Assembly (NCBI GenBank): GCA_002365855.1
Contig: DFAP01000075.1
Coordinates: 1 to 7,797 of the forward strand
Source: Pelotomaculum sp. UBA3103
GTDB lineage: Bacteria; Bacillota; Desulfotomaculia; Desulfotomaculales; Pelotomaculaceae
Length of the DNA: 7,797 nucleotides
Direction of reading: 5' to 3'
Below are positions 1-5,092 of the stretch, piece after piece. The notes beneath the pieces were generated by a model that was not told where the DNA came from, made no database searches, and saw nothing but the letters and a program-made list of their open reading frames with translations. Each line of letters begins with the position of its first letter. Position 1 is the stretch's first letter. The position numbers and the translations under genes are program-made.

Positions 1-22
1 AGAATATCTTTGATTTGGTCAC

Positions 23-63
23 GAAAATATCCTGGGTGCTGACACATGGTCCGGGATATTTTC
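23..63. repeat. Imperfect inverted repeat / possible terminator hairpin
   Basis: The arms GAAAATATCCTGG (23-35) and CCGGGATATTTTC (51-63) are reverse complements with a single mismatch, which would be a U-G wobble in RNA. The 10 outer base pairs are perfect and the loop is about 15 nt. It lies 19 nt beyond the stop codon of the minus-strand receiver-domain fragment, so it could be the old terminator of that gene. The AU-rich stem has no long U-tail on either side, which makes terminator function uncertain. It could also be an end of a small mobile element, but no direct repeats are seen. Confidence 0.5.
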
Positions 64-82
64 TTAATTAAACTAATACTCC

Positions 83-217
83 TTAATCTTTTGTCCCAGC
101 AGACAATATAATATTCACCATGTTTTTCAATTCTACAATGTCAAAAGGTTTCGCAAAAAAATAATCAATAATACCATTTTTCTTTGCTGCAAATATCGTG
201 TCTAATGTAATAAAACA
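83..217 (-). pseudogene. Response-regulator receiver domain, C-terminal remnant (Spo0F/CheY-like)
   Basis: Reading the minus strand from about 217 to a TAA at 83-85 gives 44 residues that resemble the last third of a receiver (REC) domain. A short hydrophobic strand (CFIT) is followed by a helix with the alanine-rich LDTIFAAKKNG, then IIDYFFAKPFD with the conserved Lys-Pro (Lys codon at 149-151), and a final amphipathic helix IVELKNMVNIIL. The FAKPFDI string is very close to Spo0F. The frame is open only to a stop at about 239-241, contains no ATG, GTG or TTG start, and the phosphoacceptor Asp part is absent, so this is a 5'-truncated relic and not a working gene. Compared with typical REC domains there is one extra residue (a second Phe) between the Gly and the Lys-Pro, within a homopolymer run, another sign of decay. 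I inspected the other minus-strand frames upstream and did not find the missing part. The call rests on motif recognition only. Confidence 0.6.
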
Positions 218-362
218 CGGGTGTACAGGGGCGAGCGTTTAACTTAAGGGTATTTTCAACAACTCTGCGCGCAAAGCGCTTTTTTGTTGCCTGTTTCAAC
301 TAATGAGAGCAGGAGATGGAAGAAAGCTTGTTGAATCATGTAATGTTTCGCCAAGAATATCA

Positions 363-1139
363 ATGGGGGTGGAAGCAATAGGAAAAACCATAGTTATAGC
401 CAACCAGAAGGGCGGAGTCGCCAAGACCACAACTGCTGTCAACCTCGGTGCGTGGCTTTCCCTCATGGGGCAAAAGGTGCTGTTGATCGATATAGACCCC
501 CAGGGAAATGCAACCACAGGCGTTGGCGCCGATAAAGAAAATGTGGAGAGCTGTGTTTACGACGTGCTGATTAACAGTTTGCCTGTTGAAGATGTGATCA
601 TACCAAGCGCGTTAGAAAACCTGGATCTCATTCCAGCGACCATTGAGCTTGCAGGAGCGGAGATAGAACTTGTGAGTGTGGCTGACAGAGAAAAGATATT
701 AAAAAAAGCGCTCATTGAGGTGAAGAGCCGGTATGACTTTATTTTTATAGACTGTCCGCCCTCTTTGGGACTACTGACTATTAACGCACTGGTCGCCGCC
801 GACTCCCTGATTATTCCCATCCAGTGTGAGTACTACGCGCTGGAGGGCCTTGGACAGCTGTTAAAAACCTTTCAAATGGTGCAGCAGAGCCTGAATGCAG
901 AACTGGTATTGGAGGGAGTGCTGCTTACAATGTTTGACGGGCGGACCAACCTTTCTATTCAGGTGGTTGACGAGGTAAAAAATCATTTTCGGGAAAAAGT
1001 TTACAGGTCCATAGTGCCGAGAAATGTCAGGCTCAGCGAGGCGCCCAGCCACGGCAAGCCGGTGATGGTTTATGACCGGCGGTCCCGCGGATCCGAAGTA
1101 TACCATGAGTTGGCAAAAGAGGTGATGGGAATTGAGTAA
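363..1139 (+). CDS. parA: ParA/Soj chromosome-partitioning ATPase
   Basis: This is a ParA-type deviant-Walker ATPase. In this family the ATP-bound dimer binds nucleoid DNA non-specifically and ParB at parS stimulates its ATPase, which drives origin segregation; in Bacillus, Soj also acts on DnaA and sporulation. From the ATG at 363 the protein has 258 residues. The deviant Walker A is KGGVAKTT at 16-23, the switch I region is IDIDPQGNATTG at 42-53, the Walker B is FIFIDCPPSLG at 126-136, and the family signature PRNVRLSEAPSHGKP is at 219-233. The whole length aligns with Soj, so it appears intact. The penultimate Walker A glycine of Soj is Ala here. Start choice is uncertain: the ATGs at 303 and 363 both lack a Shine-Dalgarno sequence, whereas an ATA at 378 has a GGGGGTGG sequence 6 nt upstream and would give MGKTIVIANQKGG, the normal Soj N-terminus. 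The 3' end overlaps parB by 8 nt, indicating translational coupling. Confidence 0.95.
   Translation: MGVEAIGKTIVIANQKGGVAKTTTAVNLGAWLSLMGQKVLLIDIDPQGNATTGVGADKENVESCVYDVLINSLPVEDVIIPSALENLDLIPATIELAGAEIELVSVADREKILKKALIEVKSRYDFIFIDCPPSLGLLTINALVAADSLIIPIQCEYYALEGLGQLLKTFQMVQQSLNAELVLEGVLLTMFDGRTNLSIQVVDEVKNHFREKVYRSIVPRNVRLSEAPSHGKPVMVYDRRSRGSEVYHELAKEVMGIE
365..380 (+). promoter_or_regulatory. Shine-Dalgarno-like GGGGGTGG preceding an ATA codon (possible true parA start)
   Basis: The G-rich stretch at 365-372 resembles the core of AGGAGGTGATC and is followed 6 nt after its GGGGTG core by ATA at 378-380. The codons from there read Met(ATA)-Gly-Lys-Thr-Ile, which matches residue for residue the usual start of Soj (Met-Gly-Lys-Ile-Ile). 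It lies just inside the ATG-363 frame, so an ATG start cannot be excluded. Confidence 0.35.
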
Positions 1140-2001
1140 GCGCAGGGGTCTGGGCAAAGGTCTTCAGGCGCTGATCCCGGCCGCGGAGAAAATTTCCCCC
1201 GGACAGGACCAGTACAGGGAGATAAATATTGAGGAAATTCAGGCGGCTCCCCGCCAGGCAAGAAAATTATTCGACCAGGAAAAACTCAGGGAGCTTGCGG
1301 CTTCAATCAAGGAGCACGGAGTCATTCAGCCAGTAGTGGTGAGACCTATAGCAGAAGGCGGCTACGAGCTCATCACTGGCGAAAGACGTTGGCGGGCTTG
1401 CAAAGCTCTCGGGTATCAAAGCATCCCCGCTTTCATAAAAGAGTACAGGGATCTTGATGCCAGCGCGGTATCTTTGATTGAAAACGTGCAAAGAGAGGAC
1501 CTTAACCCGCTGGAGGAAGCCCTGGCCTATCGCCAGCTAATGGAGGATTTTGGGCTGACTCAGGAAGAAGTGTCTGGGCGGGTTGGGAAAAGCAGGCCCT
1601 TTGTGGCGAACATGGTCAGATTGCTTGGCCTTCCCGAAGAGGTTAAAGAGCTTATAGCTGCCGGGAAAATAAATGCCGGTCACGCAAAGGCCCTGCTGAC
1701 TATCCGTGACAGTAAGAAACAGCGGTCAGCGGCATGGAAAATCGCCCGCCAACAGCTGAGCGTGCGTCAGGCTGAAAGAATGGCCAGGATCGCTGCCGAA
1801 AAGAAGGAAATAAAAAGCGAGCAAAAATTGTTGACTGCTGACGATATTAATAAGTCCATGGAAGGATTAAAAAAATACCTGGACGCAAAAGTAATGGTAA
1901 AACAGATTCAAGGAGGGGCAGGTAAACTCGAAATAAATTTCAGCAACGAGGACGATCTTAGAAGGATTATTAGCATCGTTTTGGGAGGTCGCAAGCTATA
2001 A
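1132..2001 (+). CDS. parB: ParB/Spo0J chromosome-partitioning CTPase and parS-binding protein
   Basis: ParB binds parS, uses CTP to close into a sliding clamp that spreads along DNA, and stimulates ParA. The protein has 289 residues, the normal length. The N-terminal basic segment KRRGLGKGLQAL (3-14) is the typical ParA-stimulating peptide. The ParB/Srx CTP-binding domain spans about 30-125 and contains GERRWRA at 83-89 and ENVQREDLNPLEEA at 117-130. The DNA-binding helix-turn-helix runs from about 142 to 168 (LTQEEVSGRVGKSRPFVANMVRLL), followed by GHAKALL at 183-189, and a C-terminal dimerisation domain ends in SNEDDLRRIISIVL. The start is TTG at 1132, chosen because a perfect GAGGTGAT Shine-Dalgarno at 1119-1126 lies 5 nt upstream and the N-terminus fits the family. 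The start overlaps the parA stop. The TAA stop lies inside the extended parS palindrome. Confidence 0.97.
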   Translation: MSKRRGLGKGLQALIPAAEKISPGQDQYREINIEEIQAAPRQARKLFDQEKLRELAASIKEHGVIQPVVVRPIAEGGYELITGERRWRACKALGYQSIPAFIKEYRDLDASAVSLIENVQREDLNPLEEALAYRQLMEDFGLTQEEVSGRVGKSRPFVANMVRLLGLPEEVKELIAAGKINAGHAKALLTIRDSKKQRSAAWKIARQQLSVRQAERMARIAAEKKEIKSEQKLLTADDINKSMEGLKKYLDAKVMVKQIQGGAGKLEINFSNEDDLRRIISIVLGGRKL

Positions 2002-2024
2002 ATGTTCCACGTGGAACATTTATA
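1997..2024. promoter_or_regulatory. parS centromere site, perfect 28-bp palindrome
   Basis: Positions 2003-2018 read TGTTCCACGTGGAACA, the 16-bp palindromic parS consensus bound by Spo0J/ParB. The dyad continues without mismatch for 6 more bases on each side (TATAAA and TTTATA), giving a perfect 28-bp palindrome centred between 2010 and 2011. It starts 2 nt before the parB stop codon and contains that stop (1999-2001). ParB loading here would cover its own operon, as known for parS sites in or next to spo0J. No other full parS is visible in the window. Confidence 0.97.
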
Positions 2025-2062
2025 AGAGCCAGGTAGTTATTTTAAGCAAGGAGCTGCTTTGT

Positions 2063-2755
2063 GTGGTAGGAACGACGGTAAATGCCGCGGCAATCATCAT
2101 CGGGGCCTCTGTCGGACTGCTTTTCAAAAAAGGCATTCCAGACCGGGTAAGGCTGACAATAACCCATGGCGTTGGCCTGGCCGTCCTCCTGATAGGGCTT
2201 CAGATGTCCATGCAAACCCAGCAAATCCTGGTAGTGGTTATCAGCCTGGTTCTGGGTGGCCTGACCGGTGAACTGTTAAACATTGAGGGTGGCCTGAACC
2301 GTCTGGGAAAATGGCTGGAGTTAAAAATCGGCAGCGGGACAGGTGAAGTGGGCAGGGCTTTTGTAACGGCCAGTCTGATCTATTGTATAGGGGCAATGGC
2401 CGTGATGGGTTCAATTGAAGACGGGCTAAACAATAATCCCCGGATACTTTTTACCAAGGCTGCTCTGGATGGGATATCGTCTGTTGTGCTTACCTCAACT
2501 ATGGGTATTGGTGTCGCCTTTTCAGCTATTCCGGTGTTTGTCTACCAGGGAGCAATTACCCTCCTGGCGGGTCTGGTAAAAGGAGTGCTCAGCCCCGCAG
2601 TGATGGCCGAGATGACTGCCACAGGCGGACTTTTGATTATAGGGATTGCTCTTAATATTATGAATATAATTGAGATAAAGGTGGGTAATTTGCTGCCCTC
2701 AATATTTTTTGCAGTCCCTATTGCAATCATTATTTATCGAATAATTCCAGCCTGA
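2063..2755 (+). CDS. DUF554 family integral membrane protein (YdfK/YqgA-like)
   Basis: This is a 230-residue, strongly hydrophobic protein of the DUF554 family, for which no biochemical function is established; membership is clear from the sequence. The N-terminal VNAAAIIIGASVGLLFKKGIP (about 5-25), a conserved GSIEDGLNNNPRILFTKAALDGISS in the middle (about 115-140), and the STMGIGVAFSAIPVFVYQGAITLLA block after it are hallmarks of the family. About six to seven membrane segments are suggested by alternating hydrophobic stretches. The start is GTG at 2063, with AAGGAG at 2048-2053 9 nt upstream. It lies 61 nt after parB on the same strand with parS between them and no visible terminator, so it is probably co-transcribed with parAB, but a role in segregation is not implied. 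It is intact and convergent with the LarC-like gene, with a 9-nt gap. Confidence 0.9.
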   Translation: MVGTTVNAAAIIIGASVGLLFKKGIPDRVRLTITHGVGLAVLLIGLQMSMQTQQILVVVISLVLGGLTGELLNIEGGLNRLGKWLELKIGSGTGEVGRAFVTASLIYCIGAMAVMGSIEDGLNNNPRILFTKAALDGISSVVLTSTMGIGVAFSAIPVFVYQGAITLLAGLVKGVLSPAVMAEMTATGGLLIIGIALNIMNIIEIKVGNLLPSIFFAVPIAIIIYRIIPA

Positions 2756-2774
2756 CAGCCTGATTTACCGGCTG
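2756..2774. terminator. Weak hairpin between convergent DUF554 and LarC-like genes
   Basis: CAGCC (2756-2760) and GGCTG (2770-2774) can form a 5-bp stem with a 9-nt loop that includes the last codons of the minus-strand gene. There is no proper U-tract on either strand, so termination here is only a possibility suggested by the convergent arrangement. Confidence 0.2.
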
Positions 2775-3931
2775 CTCATTTTATCAAAAGCGGCCCTTTG
2801 GGCGGCTGCATATACTTCCTTTAGGGGGATGCCCTGTTTTAGGGCGAGCCTCTTGCAGTCCTCGTACTCGGGGGCTGCCTTGATCATGCCGCCGTTCTCC
2901 CCGAGTATCCCTGTTTTAACTGAAACGCTTCCATAAGGTGTGTCCACCACAAAAAATTTTCTCTGCAGAGTCCTTCTTCTTTCAACCCTGATGCGGGTCC
3001 CCAGCGTTGTGGTTTCACCAAATACCTCCCTGAGAATGTTTTCCAGGGTGTCTTCTTCGCAGAGCACCGTGAGCAGGTTGGCGGGCCTCCCCTTTTTCAT
3101 TACAATTGGCGTTAAAAATGCGTCCAGCGCTCCAGCGGTAAAGAGCTTCTCGAGCAGGTAGGGGTAAAACTCCGGGTTCATGTCGTCAATACTGGTTTCG
3201 ACAACTAAGACCCTGCTGTTTTCTGCGTTAGCTTCACTGGTTCCGCAAACTGCCTTGATTAAAGCAGGTTCCCCGTGATCATATTCAACAAACCCATACC
3301 CCGTTGTTTCAACAAGCATTTCTGGGAGTTCACCGAATGAATCGGTACAGGATGCGAGCAGGGCTACTCCCAATGGGGTGGCAAGCCTGCCGTGCGCCCC
3401 GCAGATCTTTGATCCTCTGGCAAGTTCAAGCAGCAGGGGGGCTGCTGACAGCCCGTTGGGAGTAGCCCTGCCGCCTACAGGAAGAGGAGACGCCACTATT
3501 TTATCCGCGCCAGCCCTGTTCAGGGCGATAAAAGCGCCGGTGGCAAAAACTGTTGCCCGTGTCAATTCTTTTTCATCCATCTCAATGTTGTCAGCCGGTA
3601 TGTTCAACAGCCTGGACAGCGAAGCGGTGTAAAGGGTAAAAAGCCGTCGCAGCCGGATTGCAACCAGATCCCCCGCACCGGCCCGCCCGCTATAACGGCC
3701 GATAAATTCACGAACCGGGAGGGACCGCCCGCTGTCGGGCATATTTAATTCAGCGGTGGTGGCATATATATTTAAGGCCAACTTTTTTTTAAAGGACAGA
3801 TTAAAAATTTCACCGGTTAATTCTCCGATCTCTTTGACCAGGGATTCGTGGCAGCCTGCCAGGTCGGCCATGGCGCCAAAAAAAGCCTCTCCAGTTACTC
3901 CGCCGGAACAATCTACATAAAGGATTTTCAA
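2765..3931 (-). CDS. larC: LarC family protein (DUF111), nickel-pincer cofactor insertion-like, divergent N-terminal half
   Basis: LarC proteins insert nickel, with CTP, into the pyridinium-bisthiocarboxylate mononucleotide to complete the pincer cofactor of lactate racemase LarA. This protein has 388 residues from a TTG at 3931, chosen because GGGAGG lies 7 nt upstream and the N-terminus becomes MKILYVDCSGGVTGE; an upstream TTG at 3985 would add 18 unlikely residues. Family blocks are SPLPVGG (148-154), GRLATPLGVALL (181-192), ETSIDDMNPE (245-254), PIVMKKGRP (275-283), ETTTLGTR (306-313) and APEYEDC (353-359). The two LarC halves are one uninterrupted ORF, unlike Lactobacillus plantarum, where a frameshift joins them. 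Oddities: there is no His-rich linker, the usual HEVGAxDSIxDIVG region is replaced by a sequence lacking the histidine (about 116-134), and the usual GISGDM reads GVTGEA. No larA, larB or larE is nearby. Family membership is firm, but nickel-insertion activity is uncertain. Confidence 0.85.
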   Translation of the reverse strand: MKILYVDCSGGVTGEAFFGAMADLAGCHESLVKEIGELTGEIFNLSFKKKLALNIYATTAELNMPDSGRSLPVREFIGRYSGRAGAGDLVAIRLRRLFTLYTASLSRLLNIPADNIEMDEKELTRATVFATGAFIALNRAGADKIVASPLPVGGRATPNGLSAAPLLLELARGSKICGAHGRLATPLGVALLASCTDSFGELPEMLVETTGYGFVEYDHGEPALIKAVCGTSEANAENSRVLVVETSIDDMNPEFYPYLLEKLFTAGALDAFLTPIVMKKGRPANLLTVLCEEDTLENILREVFGETTTLGTRIRVERRRTLQRKFFVVDTPYGSVSVKTGILGENGGMIKAAPEYEDCKRLALKQGIPLKEVYAAAQRAAFDKMSSR

Positions 3932-3962
3932 GTCCAGCCCTCCCACCTTGTGTTGTAATACA

Positions 3963-3971
3963 AGTATACCA
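3963..3971 (-). promoter_or_regulatory. Candidate extended -10 promoter of the LarC-like gene
   Basis: On the minus strand TGGTATACT combines an extended-10 TGn with TATACT (5 of 6 to TATAAT). It would start transcription near 3956, about 25 nt before the TTG start and just upstream of its Shine-Dalgarno. No good -35 is seen. A TTGTAATACAA dyad at 3953-3963 overlaps the likely start point and could be an operator. Confidence 0.3.
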
Positions 3972-4055
3972 AAAAATCCTCCCAAACACTTGTTTTAACA
4001 CAGAAGGTAAAAATTATTTTCCAAAGTATTTTCTTTATTTTAAGATGTTTTTGTT

Positions 4056-4064
4056 TGTTAGAAT
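4056..4064 (+). promoter_or_regulatory. Candidate extended -10 promoter of the phosphoribosyltransferase gene
   Basis: TGTTAGAAT reads as an extended -10 (TGn followed by TAGAAT, 5 of 6 to TATAAT) in an AT-rich stretch, with no clear -35. The predicted start near 4071 would leave a leader of about 38 nt containing the Shine-Dalgarno of the gene at 4109. Confidence 0.3.
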
Positions 4065-4108
4065 GGTTTGAGGGGAATTCTAACTTCCAGAGAGAAGGGG
4101 GATACGCC

Positions 4109-4747
4109 ATGATTTTTAAAAACCGGGCAGATGCCGGGCGAAAGCTGGCGGAAAAGTTAGCGGGGTGTGTTGACGCAGACGGGGTTATACTTGCTATACC
4201 CCGTGGTGGTGCTATTGTTGGGGCTGAGATTGCCGGTGAGTTTGGTTTGGTATTGGACCTGATCATTCCCCGCAAGATAGGATCGCCTCAGAATCCTGAG
4301 GTGGCAATAGGAGCCGTGACTCAGGACGGCTCTACTATTCTTGACCAACGTCTGATTGAACTGCTCAGGGTTAGCGAATTGGAACTAAAAGACATCATAG
4401 CTGGCGAAATAAAAGAGATTGACCGCCGGATGGCTCTTTACGGGGCAGGGAAAGACCGTGAGAACTATGTAGGCAGACAGTTGGTGGTGGTGGATGATGG
4501 AGTGGCAACCGGCTACACGATGCTTGCCGCCCTGCGATCAGTCAGGAATTTAAGCCCAAAAGAATTGATTCTGGCAATTCCGGTGGCGCCTCCGGACACA
4601 CTGGAACTTCTAAAAAAAGAGGCCGACCGGACTATCTGTCTTTTCACTCCCGACCATTTTTATGCCGTTGGCCAGTTTTATGAAAATTTTGAGCAGACCG
4701 CTGATGAAGAAGTTGTTAATGTTTTAATGAAACTAAAAGATAAATAA
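4109..4747 (+). CDS. Predicted phosphoribosyltransferase (COG1926 type)
   Basis: This is a 212-residue type I phosphoribosyltransferase-fold protein. The PRPP-binding loop VVVDDGVATGYTM is at 126-138, with the two acidic residues typical of the family. The N-terminal block ILAIPRGGAIVGAEIA (27-42) and PRKIGSPQNPEVAIGAV (54-70) are the signature of the COG1926 group of uncharacterised enzymes, sometimes fused to a hydrolase in other species but standing alone here. The substrate is unknown; a nucleobase or related amine cannot be chosen from the sequence. The start is ATG at 4109, preceded by GAAGGGGG at 4094-4101; a TTG at 4055 would overlap the candidate -10 and add an atypical N-terminus. 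It is followed 59 nt later by ykuS on the same strand without a terminator, so the two may share a transcript. It is divergent from the LarC-like gene. Confidence 0.9.
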   Translation: MIFKNRADAGRKLAEKLAGCVDADGVILAIPRGGAIVGAEIAGEFGLVLDLIIPRKIGSPQNPEVAIGAVTQDGSTILDQRLIELLRVSELELKDIIAGEIKEIDRRMALYGAGKDRENYVGRQLVVVDDGVATGYTMLAALRSVRNLSPKELILAIPVAPPDTLELLKKEADRTICLFTPDHFYAVGQFYENFEQTADEEVVNVLMKLKDK

Positions 4748-4806
4748 GCGAATAAAAAGCCCCCGGCTCTCCAACAATAATATCAGGAAAAAGGGGGTGA
4801 GCCGCC

Positions 4807-5046
4807 TTGGCGGGAAAAACAATCGCGGTTGAAGAGGGTTTGTCGAGCACCATCATTGAGGCCCTGACTAAAGAAGGATACAGGGTTGTAAAGCCGGGCG
4901 CCGGAGTGAAAGCAGACGCGACAGTGATAACAGGAATGGACCGAAACATCATGGGCGTGCAGGATATTGTGGATAAGTCAGCTGTAATTGATGCATCTGG
5001 AAAGACGGCAGATGAAATTCTAAAGGATCTGCATAAACGCCTGTAA
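4807..5046 (+). CDS. ykuS: UPF0180 / YkuS family small protein
   Basis: This is a 79-residue cytosolic protein matching the YkuS family of Firmicutes, whose function is unknown. The conserved features are the IAVEEGLSSTIIEALTKEGY start (5-24), VITGMDRNIMGVQD (40-53) and the C-terminal DASGKTADEILKDLHKRL. The Cys pair seen in the central part of Bacillus YkuS is absent. The TTG start at 4807 has a strong AAGGGGGTGA Shine-Dalgarno at 4791-4800, 6 nt away. The G-run of that site can pair with an upstream CCCCC (4760-4764), so initiation may be damped by RNA structure. It probably lies downstream of the phosphoribosyltransferase in one operon and is convergent with yyaC, with a 28-nt gap. Confidence 0.88.
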   Translation: MAGKTIAVEEGLSSTIIEALTKEGYRVVKPGAGVKADATVITGMDRNIMGVQDIVDKSAVIDASGKTADEILKDLHKRL

Positions 5047-5063
5047 AATTATCTAAAAACAAC

Positions 5064-5092
5064 AGCGCCCGGGATTAAAACCCCCGGGCGCT
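5064..5092 (-). terminator. Strong terminator hairpin overlapping the 3' end of yyaC
   Basis: AGCGCCCGGG (5064-5073) and CCCGGGCGCT (5083-5092) form a perfect 10-bp GC-rich stem with a 9-nt loop. On the minus strand the stem is followed by GTTGTTTTTAG, a typical U-rich tail, so it terminates yyaC. On the plus strand the tail is short (TTG), so termination of ykuS transcripts there would be weaker. The TAA stop of yyaC lies in the loop and the last codons of yyaC form the first arm. Confidence 0.8.

Larger units (their letters stand above)
1..362. other. AT-rich region upstream of parA without an intact gene
   Basis: This stretch is clearly richer in A and T than the coding regions. It holds the 23-63 inverted repeat, the receiver-domain remnant, and an imperfect hairpin at 257-289 (CAACAA/TTGTTG outer arms, a GCGC inner stem, then a run of T at 280-285) shortly before parA. 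I see no convincing -35/-10 pair for parA. An in-frame ATG at 303 would extend parA by 20 residues that are not expected for the family and has no Shine-Dalgarno sequence in front of it. Confidence 0.5.

Noticed and set aside
1..47. Short minus-strand open frame starting at ATG 47 and running off the left edge
   Set aside because: Only 15 codons are visible, there is no Shine-Dalgarno in front, and the ATG lies in the loop of the 23-63 hairpin. I cannot connect it with a known protein.
257..289. Terminator or riboswitch in the parA leader
   Set aside because: The inner stem is only GCGC/GCGC with an internal loop outside it; too weak, and no known riboswitch motif is visible. It is mentioned only as a possible structure.
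291..306. TGTTTCAAC before parA as a second parS
   Set aside because: Only the first half resembles parS; the second half does not mirror it.
303..362. In-frame extension of parA from ATG 303
   Set aside because: It adds 20 residues with no counterpart in Soj, and the ATG lacks a Shine-Dalgarno.
3932..3985. LarC extension from TTG 3985
   Set aside because: It overlaps the candidate promoter and the Shine-Dalgarno of TTG 3931, and adds 18 residues not seen in the family.
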